43,646 bases of DNA. It comes from CAZJDM01 sp964544765. Its GTDB lineage: Bacteria; Bdellovibrionota_B; Oligoflexia; CAYFLR01. The notes beneath the pieces were generated by a model. The model was not told the DNA's origin, did no database searches, and was given only the letters and a program-made list of their open reading frames with translations. The translations under genes and the position numbers were made by a program. Where the stretch lies: contig CAZJDM010000015.1 in the NCBI GenBank assembly GCA_964544765.1, positions 1 through 43,646 of the forward strand, in the 5' to 3' direction. Positions 1-9,450 of this stretch are shown piece after piece (positions within the stretch are counted from its first letter, which is position 1; each line of letters starts with the position of its first letter).

Positions 1-19
1 CTTCCATGATTAATGTAGG

Positions 20-51
20 AAGCCCAGCGATCTTTAGTCGCTGGGTTCTTC
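20..51 (-). terminator. Hairpin at the end of the ABC exporter gene
   Basis: An inverted repeat with an 8-bp perfect core (CCCAGCGA / TCGCTGGG, 7-base loop) extends outwards through GAAG/CTTC with a small bulge. It overlaps the stop codon of the exporter gene. No T-run follows in the minus direction, so it may be a weak intrinsic terminator or a 3'-end stabilising hairpin. Confidence 0.5.
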
Positions 52-2352
52 ACTTAGATCCTGTTGTATATTGTAAAGCTTTCTATAAGTGCCTTTTCTT
101 TTTCGTAATAGTTCAGCATGAGACCCCATTTCTGAAATTTTCCCATCTTCAATAACAAATAATCGATGAGCCTTACTTAAGGTCGAAAGTCTATGAGCTA
201 TAGCAAATACAGTTCGTCCGGAAATTAAGCGATCTATAGCCTCCTGGATTTTACGCTCAGATTCGGTATCTACACTGCTGGTAGCTTCATCAAGAATTAA
301 TATCTGGGGATTGTGGAGAATAGCTCTGGCGATAGACACTCGTTGTCTTTCTCCTCCTGATAGCGTGTGCCCTCTCTCTCCAATAATGGTATCATATCCT
401 TGAGGTAATTTAGTTATGAAATCATGCGCGTTGGCGGCTTTAGAAGCAGCGATTACTTGCTGTAATGTTGCCTTAGGCATACTATAGCGTATATTACTCA
501 ATACACTTCCATAAAACAAAAAGGGATCTTGCAGCACAATACCTATTTGTTTGCGAAATTGATTGCAATCCAATTGTCGAATGTCAACACCATCAATCAT
601 AATACGTCCGCCGGTCACGTCATAGAAACGAGCGATTAGATTGGTAATGGTACTTTTTCCTCCACCGGAAGGTCCAACCAGACCAATCATTTCACCAGGT
701 TTGACTTCAAAACATAATTCTTTAATGACCTGACGGATTCCGTCATAAGAAAATCTAACTTTCTCAAAAGAGACAGATCCATTTAGAGGATTCAAGATTA
801 TTGGTTTTGGACAGTCAATGATTTGAGGCTCAGTATCCAAAACTTCAAAGATTCGGTAGGCCGAGCTAGTTGCCCGGTTAAGCATTCGCGCTAACTGACC
901 AATTACTTCAATTGGATGGGTAAACTGGGTCATATATAATACGAAAGAAACAAAGGTACCAATTGTGAGAGTTGAGATACCATTGTTTCCAATACCCAAT
1001 AAACGGTTGAAAGCGATTATCCAGACGGTCAGCATTACCATTTTAATTGACAACATTAGAAAGGGCCAAAAGGATGTCCAGACAGAATGTATTTTAGAAA
1101 AAGTTTTTAATGCGGTGCTGTTTCTTTTATTAAAGCGTTTACTTTCATATTTTTCTTGGCTAAAAGCTTTTACTACTTTAATTCCGGGTATCGTATCAGA
1201 AAGTACATCGGTCATTTTGGACCATTTGTGCCAAGCTTTAAGAAATAAGGGTTGCATTTTCTGACAATGAGAAGAGATGATCCATAGAAATAATGGTACA
1301 GGGATGGTCATGATAAGGCCCAATTGAGTATCAAGCAATATTAATACAGTTCCTAGACCGATTAACATTAAAATGGAAATTGATACTTCAACTACTCCAA
1401 AAGCAATAAAGTCCCATATACGATCTGTATCAGCACTCACTCTGCTAATAAGGCTCCCGGTCTGATGGTTGGAGAAATAATTCAAACTTAATTTCTGCAA
1501 GTGAGCATATATGTCTCTTCGTAGATCATGAGCAATATATTCTCCCAATTGAGACATGGTACGTAGTCTGATCCAGGTGAATATTGACCTTAAAATATAA
1601 GCCATCGCCAGAGTACCCAGTAAAATCCATCCAGCATTAGCCGCCTCAGGTAGAGAAATATTTCCTAGCTGATAAGGTTTTATAATTTGGTCAATTAATT
1701 TTCCCGTTATGTAGGCAGGAGCTAGACTCATTGCGGTCATAGCTATTGCCCCTAAAAGACCAATAAATAGTAACATCTTATAGGGCTTTAAATATCCCAG
1801 CAGGCGCCAGACAACAGCTAATTTGTTGACACTTATACTAGCTTGAGTGTCTTTAATATACTTGGTTACAGCGTCGGCATATAATTCACTAGTTGATATT
1901 TCTTTTATAGGACGTGAGGTTATTTTTTGTTCTAAAATTGTTTTTACGTTTTCAAAAGCTCTTCTTTGCCGATGAGTATAATATAAGGTAGTCAAAGGAG
2001 GCGCGCTAGGATCGCTATTTAAAATTAGTTTATTGCATCCTAAAGATACAATTTGTTTAACTGATTTAATTTCTTGGCGATCAATATAAATAAATGGTCC
2101 AGAAAACATGTTGTTTTGAGGTTTAATAATGGCTATTTGTTTGGTGCCTATAACTATCCAATGGGAAACAAGCCGCAAATTTGAGTCAAGATCTACAATA
2201 GTATAGAATAGTAGGTTATCTTCTTTCCATAAATTGGTTAGATGATCGTGGATATCTGGAGGTAGATCGGCGGGTTGGTCGGTATAACGACGTATCATTT
2301 GTTGACTGTGCCACAGTCCCTGGATTCCGCTTGAAGTTCCACTGTCTGTCAT
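34..2352 (-). CDS. ABC exporter (MsbA/lipid-multidrug type) with extra N-terminal PH-like domain
   Basis: A 772-residue half-transporter with fused membrane and ATPase domains, expected to act as a homodimer exporting a lipid or hydrophobic compound across the inner membrane. Residues about 185-480 form the six-helix exporter domain. The ATPase domain follows: Walker A GPSGGGKST near 560, Q-loop VLQDPF, signature LSGGERQ near 665, Walker B ILILDEATSS near 687 and H-loop AHRLS near 718. All key residues are present. Ordinary MsbA-like proteins are about 580 residues. The extra 145 or so residues at the N-terminus look beta-rich, with a WIVIGT strand and a helical end, like bacterial PH-like domains; that resemblance is by eye. 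The ATG at 2350-2352 has AAGGA just upstream. Substrate unknown. Confidence 0.9.
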   Translation of the reverse strand: MTDSGTSSGIQGLWHSQQMIRRYTDQPADLPPDIHDHLTNLWKEDNLLFYTIVDLDSNLRLVSHWIVIGTKQIAIIKPQNNMFSGPFIYIDRQEIKSVKQIVSLGCNKLILNSDPSAPPLTTLYYTHRQRRAFENVKTILEQKITSRPIKEISTSELYADAVTKYIKDTQASISVNKLAVVWRLLGYLKPYKMLLFIGLLGAIAMTAMSLAPAYITGKLIDQIIKPYQLGNISLPEAANAGWILLGTLAMAYILRSIFTWIRLRTMSQLGEYIAHDLRRDIYAHLQKLSLNYFSNHQTGSLISRVSADTDRIWDFIAFGVVEVSISILMLIGLGTVLILLDTQLGLIMTIPVPLFLWIISSHCQKMQPLFLKAWHKWSKMTDVLSDTIPGIKVVKAFSQEKYESKRFNKRNSTALKTFSKIHSVWTSFWPFLMLSIKMVMLTVWIIAFNRLLGIGNNGISTLTIGTFVSFVLYMTQFTHPIEVIGQLARMLNRATSSAYRIFEVLDTEPQIIDCPKPIILNPLNGSVSFEKVRFSYDGIRQVIKELCFEVKPGEMIGLVGPSGGGKSTITNLIARFYDVTGGRIMIDGVDIRQLDCNQFRKQIGIVLQDPFLFYGSVLSNIRYSMPKATLQQVIAASKAANAHDFITKLPQGYDTIIGERGHTLSGGERQRVSIARAILHNPQILILDEATSSVDTESERKIQEAIDRLISGRTVFAIAHRLSTLSKAHRLFVIEDGKISEMGSHAELLRKRKGTYRKLYNIQQDLSEEPSD

Positions 2353-2476
2353 GACATCCTTATCAAGTATTAACGCGATGAATAAGCTGGTTCATCATGT
2401 ATATTAATATTTTTGAATATGGTTTTGATCTTAATGAGGATAGCAATTTAAGTCAAGTTGAATTACATTTTAAAAT

Positions 2477-4396
2477 TTAAGGTATCGAGAGAATTCGATT
2501 ATATACTCCTTGAGCCCAGTCTTTAGCTATGCTTTTCAGTGTATTGTTCCAGTCATAATGATATCCATCTCCTCCGGAAGAGGGGTAAGTAACTATTCCG
2601 TAGGAGTCAATAAAATTACATGATTTTTGAACGGCGACATCATTTAGAGTACTAATTAGGTTGCGGTAATCATAACTATCGAATCTACGACTATGTGGTG
2701 GTCCCACCCAAATACATTGACTTTGATATTGATTAATTAGATCTATTACTTCTCCAGTTTTTTCTGTGATATGGTCATATGCATTATTTTGAGCGAACCA
2801 TAGCATGTTTGTTCCTAAAGCTATAATAGTTCTATTGGGTCTAAAATCGGCTAATAGTTGATCTAATCTAGGTGTGGTAGTATAACTAAATTTAAGAACC
2901 CTTTCTGCAATTCCTGGGTTACTGGGATACTGTTGCATTAATTCAAGGTACCTGTTGTAATTTTCATTATTTATTTTAAGACCCTCAGTTGGTGAATCCC
3001 ATTCGTGTCCGATCAACCAATGTTCTGGTCTTGAACTTACCATTGCATAGGTGGCAATGACGAGGCTAGTGTCTTGTCGTAGTAGATTATTCAAAGTTTT
3101 ACCAAAGGTTTGTACAGAATGAGAGTCACCAATGAACAAAACTCTGTTACCATCACTTGATCCAGTGTAGGTATTACCACTTGTTGACGTATCTGTTTGG
3201 TCATCAGTCGTTGAGCCTGTATCACTAGTTCCGTCATTTGTACCATCTGTTCCATCTTCTGGATCATCATAATCAATATTATTAAACTTAGCGAGGTACT
3301 TTGCACTGACCCAAACATGATTTCCGCATTCTGGTCTTATGTTAAGTTCAGTAATCAAATATGGTTGTACGTAGACCTTGGCCCATTTATCTTTTGTTTC
3401 TTTTAAGAAAAATACGGTGCCTTGAGGGGCTGCTTTACCGCATTTGGGAGCTAAAACTCCATAAATGTTAGGTGGCGCTTCTCGTATATTTAATGCGGAC
3501 GCAGTTACAAATACCGGATCATCAAGGTCAGCCTGTAAGGTGTCAACAGTACGATCTATAGGATTAGTTGGTACCGTATATCCACCTATACCATCAGCTA
3601 AGCCCAGTCTGTTGGCAAATTTAAAGACTTGTTTGTAATACCACTCTTTTCGATTGGGTTCTCCATTATAGCTTCTAAGAGCTTCAACATAAAGACTCTC
3701 AATTGAATTATTAGGTCTTCGTTTTTTATAAACGGCCAATAAGACCTTTAATAGTATAGCTCCATATACTACCGCAACCTTAGGATTGGTTAATAGGTAA
3801 TCCTTTTGGTCTCTAAAGTAGGAGTATGTGGTCCATAGATCTGTCCATGGGCCTATAGAACTGGCGAAACATCCGGTATTATAATCAACCTTACTTCTAA
3901 AGTATTCAATAGAGGCTTTTGGTGCGTGACTAAATCCTCTTTTTCCTAACTGGTCGTGAACTTCTTTGAGACCAATAGTTGTGAATTGAGTTAAGCCATG
4001 AGCATCATGAGAACTAACGGCATGTTGTTGAAAAGTTGATTCAATATGGATCAACCCAGTAAGGATATATCTGTCTAACCCGAAACAATCAGCTGCTTCA
4101 GCAATAATTGAAGCCATGTCATAACTACTTATGTCATTTGGTGGATATTTTTTGGCTGATCCACTGTTCATATATGAATCAACTGTTTTGGCTATATACG
4201 CATCAATTTGTTCAACTGATGGTTGAGTATTGCTTAATCTGTATTCTTGATGCAAGTAATTTGTATTGACCCACCAACCCTTAAGATCACTGTATCCTTG
4301 AAATTTATCCGAACCACATCCAGCTAGTACAATACCTGCTATTACCATCCAAAACACGACTAGTTTGTTTATTATTGGTAATTTTTGTTTTAACAT
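2477..4396 (-). CDS. Lipoprotein fusing lytic transglycosylase, SH3-like domain and SGNH hydrolase
   Basis: A 639-residue envelope protein with a lipoprotein signal (lipobox LAGC). Residues about 90-250 resemble an SLT-type lytic transglycosylase: IESTF, with E119 as the likely catalytic Glu, then a GLTQFT motif. Residues about 290-370 look like a bacterial SH3 domain (NIREAP, later VWVSAKYL). A Thr/Asp/Ser-rich linker follows. From about 418 comes an SGNH/GDSL hydrolase: GDSHS with nucleophile S425, GTN with G528 and N530, and DGYH with D610 and H613, so all four blocks are visible. The natural reading is a peptidoglycan enzyme that removes O-acetyl groups and cleaves glycan strands. The SGNH substrate is inferred, not shown. 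Start ATG preceded by AAGGAAGG. It lies 124 bases upstream of the ABC exporter, on the same strand. Confidence 0.85.
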   Translation of the reverse strand: MLKQKLPIINKLVVFWMVIAGIVLAGCGSDKFQGYSDLKGWWVNTNYLHQEYRLSNTQPSVEQIDAYIAKTVDSYMNSGSAKKYPPNDISSYDMASIIAEAADCFGLDRYILTGLIHIESTFQQHAVSSHDAHGLTQFTTIGLKEVHDQLGKRGFSHAPKASIEYFRSKVDYNTGCFASSIGPWTDLWTTYSYFRDQKDYLLTNPKVAVVYGAILLKVLLAVYKKRRPNNSIESLYVEALRSYNGEPNRKEWYYKQVFKFANRLGLADGIGGYTVPTNPIDRTVDTLQADLDDPVFVTASALNIREAPPNIYGVLAPKCGKAAPQGTVFFLKETKDKWAKVYVQPYLITELNIRPECGNHVWVSAKYLAKFNNIDYDDPEDGTDGTNDGTSDTGSTTDDQTDTSTSGNTYTGSSDGNRVLFIGDSHSVQTFGKTLNNLLRQDTSLVIATYAMVSSRPEHWLIGHEWDSPTEGLKINNENYNRYLELMQQYPSNPGIAERVLKFSYTTTPRLDQLLADFRPNRTIIALGTNMLWFAQNNAYDHITEKTGEVIDLINQYQSQCIWVGPPHSRRFDSYDYRNLISTLNDVAVQKSCNFIDSYGIVTYPSSGGDGYHYDWNNTLKSIAKDWAQGVYNRILSIP

Positions 4397-4424
4397 ACAA
4401 AACCTTCCTTGTTATTTACTACCT

Positions 4425-4448
4425 GAGTTCTGATAAAGGTCAGAACTC
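4425..4448. promoter_or_regulatory. Perfect 9-bp inverted repeat upstream of the transglycosylase-SGNH gene
   Basis: GAGTTCTGA and its exact complement TCAGAACTC flank a 6-base spacer, 29 bases upstream of the ATG at 4396. A smaller repeat (TCCGA-CTTA-TCGGA) follows about 17 bases further on. There is no U-run in the minus direction, so a repressor operator or a 5'-leader hairpin fits better than a terminator. Function is inferred from position only. Confidence 0.4.
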
Positions 4449-4660
4449 TAGTTACATCCGACTTATCGGAAAAATAAAAAAAAACTTTAGTAAAAAATAA
4501 AAAACATGCATTTAAATAGAATTGTATCTATTTTGTTTAATAATTTCAATGATTAGAGGAGTTTTAAATATGGTACTATAAGTTATGAAGTCGCCAAATC
4601 AGGAAAAATCATCTACGATTTGAAAAACTAATATACATCGTGGGCAGAAACCTACATCGT

Positions 4661-4670
4661 NNNNNNNNNN
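4661..4670. other. Assembly gap (10 Ns)
   Basis: Ten unknown bases interrupt the sequence. They cut the 3' end of the hybrid kinase gene, so sequence on the two sides may not be truly adjacent. The 5'-side fragment (4397-4660) contains no recognisable gene. Confidence 1.
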
Positions 4671-6830
4671 AAGAAATTGTTTGATTACAAGGGGTTTGGT
4701 TAAATAATGGTCGAAACCGGCATTCAATCCTTTTTGGATATCGTTAGCAGTAGCTAACCCACTTAAGGCAATAATAGGAATTTGAGAGGTTTTTTGATGA
4801 TTTTTGATGATTTTTAATGTTCGATAGCCATCAATGCCTGGTAAATTAATATCGAGTAGTATTAAGTCTGGTTGCTGTTCGATTGCAATTGGTATACCCG
4901 ATTCAGCGCTATTAGCTACAATTATATTGGAATTGTAATATGGAGATAGAGTAGATTGGATCAGATTGAGGTTTATGGGATGATCTTCAATATATAATAT
5001 TTTAATTTTGCGGTTATGATTATAGTTGAGGGGTTTTTTTAATGTTGATTTATATTTCTTAATCTTGTTATCGCTATAGATCTTATTATTGCTATTAATC
5101 TTATTATCATTGTTCTCATTGTTTATATTTTCATTGCTGTAATAAACTTCATTTTCAACTTCAGTGCATATTGGAAATTCAACCCAGAAAATACTTCCCT
5201 CTTTAGGTGTGGAGTAAAACCCAATCTTTCCTTTCATCAATTCAACCAATTGCTTAGTAATAGTAAGACCAATACCGGTTCCTTCAACATGAAATTTTTC
5301 TTGCTTTAACCGCTCAAAAGGTTCAAATATTTTGTTGTGATCTTCAGGTTTAATACCTATGCCAGTGTCGATAATATTTATTCTTAATCTATCATGATTG
5401 GTAGGGCCTGCGGTAATTGTCACTGAACCACCATCCTCATTGTATTTAATTGCATTGGAGATTAGATTACAAAATACTTGTTTGCAGCGAATGGGATCAG
5501 CTTTGATGATGGGGGGATTTGGTCCTATCTTATTTATAATCTTGATAGATTTTTTTTGGATCAGATTGTTAGTTAGATCAAGGCATTCTTTGATTGAATC
5601 ACTTAGATTAATATTTTCAAACATTAAGCTGATTTTCCCGGCCTCTATTTTTGATAGATCAGTAAAATCATTAATTAATTTTAATAGTATGTTTCCTGAT
5701 TGTAAAATATAATCAACATATTCCTGTTGCATTTTTTCTAAGGAAGTGGATGATTGACTTAGTAATTGGCTGAATCCAAGGATGGCATTTAAAGGTGTTC
5801 TCAATTCATGGCTGATAAAAGATAAAAATCTTGTCTTGGCTAAAGTAGCTCTTTCAGCAACTACCATGGATTTTCGAATCTTTGACTCAGCCTTTTTTGC
5901 ATCTGTAATATCACGATTACTGATCCTTCGACCAAAAAATTCTTTTTTTGGACCGTAAACCATCTGGCAATTATGACCTAACCACCGTTTTTTACCACTT
6001 TTAGTGGTTATCCGAAATTCAATTTTAGCGGGAGCAGATTTGATTAATTCATTTCTACAATGATTGGAGAATGTTGAAAGATATTCCGGATCGATTATGC
6101 TGTCAAGTAATGTGGGATCTTTCATAAACTCATCAATGGAGTAGCCAGTAATACGCTTAACTGAAGGAGACATATAATTTATCTTTCCTTCAGGGCTTAA
6201 CCAATATTCCCAATCGTAGGTAAAATCAGCAACAGTGCGGAAACGTTCTTTGGCTTTTTGGAGCAACCTTTGTGTTCGTCTGTAGGTGGTGATTTTTCCA
6301 GTTAAGGGATTAATGGCTAATTTCTTAAAAATAAACCATAATAAGATACCTAAAAACAATGTTACCAGTATTGAACTGACAATTAACTCGGTAATTAATT
6401 TGAGTAATTCATTGTTAATAGATGCCAGATCAATTTGGAGTTTTAGGAGGTATTGCTCTGAGGTTTTAACATTTATTCGATGTTGAATTGAAAAAAGATT
6501 ACTGTCATTTTCAGTCTTTCTTCTAAAGGCAACCAGAGGAACATTGTTAGAGGCAATTAACTCAAATTTGGTTACATATTGATGTACTTCACCCCATTTA
6601 TTAATAAAATGTTCAATCATTGCGTTTTCACGTTGCTTAATAGGCTCTTTGATTGCTTCAGATAGAAAGTTTATCTCGTTTCGGGTGTGATTAATTAATT
6701 TGTCAATCATTGCAGAGTGTTGGTGTTTGATAATGATATAGTCAACAACAATCATAACAGCCAACAATGTGATCATAAAGGCCAGGATGGTTGAGCAAAG
6801 CTTAGATGGGCATTTTTTAAGTAATTTCAA
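4671..6830 (-). CDS. Membrane hybrid sensor histidine kinase (PAS-HisKA-HATPase-REC), 3' end in gap
   Basis: 720 codons are readable before the gap. TM1 is at about 13-33, a periplasmic segment at about 35-148 and TM2 at about 150-172. A PAS/PAC domain follows at about 196-315 (WEYWLSPEGKI, then ITGYS). The HisKA domain contains SHELRTP with phosphoacceptor H341. The HATPase domain has the N box NLISNAIKY, G1 DTGIGI and G2 GTGIGLT. A C-terminal receiver has acceptor D660 in LLDINLPG and the conserved Lys in LTKPL. All catalytic residues are present, so it should be active. Only about the last ten residues of the receiver are missing. An apparent extension on the far side of the gap (to 4599) is not trustworthy. 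The signal sensed is unknown, and no response regulator is adjacent. Confidence 0.9.
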
Positions 6831-7113
6831 GATATTAAGTCTCTAGTGTCCAATAATTAAATCTCCAACCTGAGAGAAATTAAAAAAATCCAAACAAATT
6901 TAAATAAAAGAACCAATCTAGATAGCTAAAACTGCTAGCATAATATGTAAAATTTATCAAGATAAATAATGAATTCAAACATTAAATATTTTTATATTTA
7001 AAAACAAGGTAATTAATTCATAAATTGTGAGTAATTTGGAAACTATTTGACTATTCTTTTTCAATTGCTTATAAGGTAGTAGATGCGAAAAGCCTTAGGT
7101 GAGGGGGCAAATA
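6831..7113. other. Intergenic region between divergent genes
   Basis: 283 AT-rich bases between the start of the hybrid kinase (minus) and the small Cys-rich gene (plus). The only signal seen is the promoter at 7047-7075. No RNA gene was recognised. Confidence 0.6.
7047..7075 (+). promoter_or_regulatory. Putative sigma70-type promoter
   Basis: TTGACT (7047-7052) and TATAAG (7070-7075) are separated by exactly 17 bases. This is a near-consensus match. It would start transcription near 7082, about 30 bases ahead of the GTG of the small Cys-rich gene and in position to drive the lipoprotein at 7326 as well. Confidence 0.55.
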
Positions 7114-7275
7114 GTGGAAATAGCTGTAATTATTTTACTTGTGGGGGTAGCAATACTTTTTCTTGGATGGAGTTTTTTCCGGCAATGGAAAATGGGTTCC
7201 GGAAAGAACTGTGGTGGTTGTAATTGCAGCCATAATAAAGAAGAACCCTTACAACAAATTCAAATAAAACAATAA
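7114..7275 (+). CDS. Small Cys-rich single-pass membrane protein (FeoB-associated-like)
   Basis: A 53-residue protein read from a GTG at 7114, with a strong Shine-Dalgarno (AGGTGAGGGGG) just upstream. One hydrophobic helix (residues about 3-22) is followed by a short cytoplasm-type basic stretch, then K-N-C-G-G-C-N-C-S and a hydrophilic tail. This layout (N-terminal helix, then a CxxCxC cluster within about 60 residues) matches the small Cys-rich membrane proteins often found beside feoB. No feoB is in this window, so a metal or redox role is only inferred. It lies about 50 bases ahead of the next lipoprotein gene, probably in the same transcript. Confidence 0.65.
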   Translation: MEIAVIILLVGVAILFLGWSFFRQWKMGSGKNCGGCNCSHNKEEPLQQIQIKQ

Positions 7276-7325
7276 AGTTAGATCAAAACAATAAGGTCAA
7301 ATAAATCAAAAGGGAAGAAACTATA

Positions 7326-9449
7326 ATGAAAGATTTGAAAGTAAGAAGTGAAATTATGAGTGGTAAAAATTTAATTTTACTCATGTTTTTCAGAATAACC
7401 TTGATTGTATTTCTATTTTTTGTAGGATGCGGTCCGACCCATGATAAAGATGGTTCACATGATACTGGAGAAAAAGCTGCAAAGCTGGATCCAATAGTGG
7501 CTAAATTTGCCAAAAACCTTAATTCTTCTAATACGGGAGCGAGTGACCAGGGTGATGACGGCCAAGATGGTCAGTCAAAAACAGGAGGAAATGATGATTC
7601 AGCCAAGAAAAAGCCCAAAAAGAAAAAGTCTAAAGGTAAAAAGAAGAAAAAAGGTAATAAAGGAGAACCAACGGACGCCAAAACAGGAAAACCAACCGAC
7701 CCTAGAACTGGAAAACCTGGAGATGGAAAGGCTGACCCGCAGGATCCGAAGGCTCCTAAAGGTCAAGATGGAAATGGTGCGCAACCAAAACCCGGTGAAG
7801 CCTCACAAGACGGCGTTGGTCAAGGAGACGTTGCCCAATCTGGACAATATAAAATAGTCAAGGTTGGCTATCAGTTTCACAAGGAAGGTGACGGGAAATT
7901 TCTACTTAAGTGGAAAGGAAAAACCTATCCACTGCAATTCAACGCTACAACTGGCAACCTAAAAAATGGAAAATTAAAAGGTGGTACTACTATTCAACAA
8001 GAGGTTCCCTTAAGAATTCTTGCCTTATGTCAAATATTGTACTGGGCCTATGAAGGAGAGGAACTAATTCCGGTAGATGTGGTTTTTACAAGAGTCAATA
8101 GACGTTTCAATGATTCCTTGAATCAGTATGATTTTGCCAGAACTCTTCTAGAAGCTTGTACAGCTAAGAAAATACTAGGTTGTGTAGAATCCATAATCGA
8201 GTTTGTAAACATGGATGGGAGTAAAATAACTGGACATAAGCAAATAGAACTCACATTTCAAGCTTACTCTGCTATGTATAGTTTAACCGACCACTGGTTG
8301 GATCAAAGATATTATATTTTTTCAGCGTTGAAAGTTGCTCTTGAAAATCAAAAACAAGAAGTATTCTTAGATGCCCAGCTATTTTCTTTGAAAATAGCCG
8401 AAATTTTTATTCAGGTAGTAGTCGATGAGTTAATAAAGGCAGGTGGATTTAGAAAGTTAGGTTTTACTGAAGTTGAGGATGGAAAATTATCTACCCACGG
8501 TCATGTTAAGGAATTTCTGTTTAATACTACCCTCTATATGCAGCATATAACGGGAGATTCTATTGCTGATTGGAAAAATTTGCGTAATAGACTGTCAAGT
8601 CTGAAAAATGCTTTTTCTGCTCTTGCTGAGGTGATGAGACAAAATAAAAAGACTGTTGGTGAGGTAGTAGGTAGTTCAAATTCCTTTGCTAGTCTAAATG
8701 AATATAACGATGTAATTGCGGATATTACCCAAATGCCGTTTTATACTGATATTGTTACCCATGGTTTATATCGAACACCAGCAGAGATAGAAGATGATTC
8801 ACATGGTGCGGTTCAAGCGGATCAAGCAGATAATGTTACTAATCAAGACAATAGTTTGAATGATAGAAATAATTACGACCTTTCTCAATTACCGTCTTTA
8901 GAACAACTTAATTTAGATGAAGCCAGGGAATATATTTCACCCAGTATATGGAAAATGCTTTTAACTGAACTTAATATAGTAAATGTCGCTTTATTAGCTA
9001 CTCCATTTGGTTTGAAAGCCTTGAATAACACTAATAAGGGGCGAATCTTTTTTTCGCGTAATAGGTGGAGATTTATTCGTGATGGTTTACCTGCATATAA
9101 AGTAGGATTTAGAGCTAAGGCTCAATCGTACCTGATCTATAGTGGAGTACCACTTTTGGGTTCGTTATTTTTTGTATCCAGAGATCAGTATACCCATACC
9201 AGTTATATAACCTCAGATGATGCTGAAGATCTTAAGCGAGTGAATAGAGAAATGGAAGTCAAATGGGGTGATGAGCAGGGTCAAAGTGCGGTTATAGGCA
9301 GCGATAATGGTGGTGTAGACGCTGATGGAGGGTCAACTGAAAATGATGATCCCGCTAAAACCGATAATCAACCTGATTCTACCATAATAGGAGAAGACAA
9401 TCCTGGTTTTGGACCCGTTTTTAAAGCGGCAGGGGCGTTGGTAGAATAG
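7326..9449 (+). CDS. Large lipoprotein with Lys-rich and Gly/Pro/Asp-rich linker, function unknown
   Basis: A 707-residue protein not recognised as a known family. A long N-region is followed by a hydrophobic stretch ending in FFVGC, a plausible lipobox. Residues about 70-175 are low complexity: first a block of nearly continuous Lys, then repeats of the type TGKPxDPRTGKPGD, like a flexible spacer. Residues about 175-480 look like a folded, mostly helical domain. Two hydrophobic stretches occur near 545-560 and 600-615, and the C-terminus is an Asp/Asn-rich acidic tail. GGGAAG precedes the ATG at 7326; an in-frame ATG at 7362 is an alternative start. The gene meets clpA tail to tail with one base between stop codons. 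Confidence 0.75.
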   Translation: MKDLKVRSEIMSGKNLILLMFFRITLIVFLFFVGCGPTHDKDGSHDTGEKAAKLDPIVAKFAKNLNSSNTGASDQGDDGQDGQSKTGGNDDSAKKKPKKKKSKGKKKKKGNKGEPTDAKTGKPTDPRTGKPGDGKADPQDPKAPKGQDGNGAQPKPGEASQDGVGQGDVAQSGQYKIVKVGYQFHKEGDGKFLLKWKGKTYPLQFNATTGNLKNGKLKGGTTIQQEVPLRILALCQILYWAYEGEELIPVDVVFTRVNRRFNDSLNQYDFARTLLEACTAKKILGCVESIIEFVNMDGSKITGHKQIELTFQAYSAMYSLTDHWLDQRYYIFSALKVALENQKQEVFLDAQLFSLKIAEIFIQVVVDELIKAGGFRKLGFTEVEDGKLSTHGHVKEFLFNTTLYMQHITGDSIADWKNLRNRLSSLKNAFSALAEVMRQNKKTVGEVVGSSNSFASLNEYNDVIADITQMPFYTDIVTHGLYRTPAEIEDDSHGAVQADQADNVTNQDNSLNDRNNYDLSQLPSLEQLNLDEAREYISPSIWKMLLTELNIVNVALLATPFGLKALNNTNKGRIFFSRNRWRFIRDGLPAYKVGFRAKAQSYLIYSGVPLLGSLFFVSRDQYTHTSYITSDDAEDLKRVNREMEVKWGDEQGQSAVIGSDNGGVDADGGSTENDDPAKTDNQPDSTIIGEDNPGFGPVFKAAGALVE

Positions 9450-9450
9450 A

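Noticed and set aside
4496..4510. The string ATAAAAAACATGCAT here is repeated near 31809
   Set aside because: In AT-rich DNA of this length a few 15-base matches are expected by chance, and the two contexts differ.
4599..4660. C-terminal extension of the hybrid kinase across the N gap
   Set aside because: The gap length is not real sequence, and the receiver domain is nearly complete before it, so residues read on the far side are unreliable.
7507..7857. A 116-codon open frame and an antisense frame in the Lys-rich part of the lipoprotein gene
   Set aside because: Both are by-products of the low-complexity AAA/AAG-rich coding sequence and lack ribosome sites; the main frame has the signal peptide.
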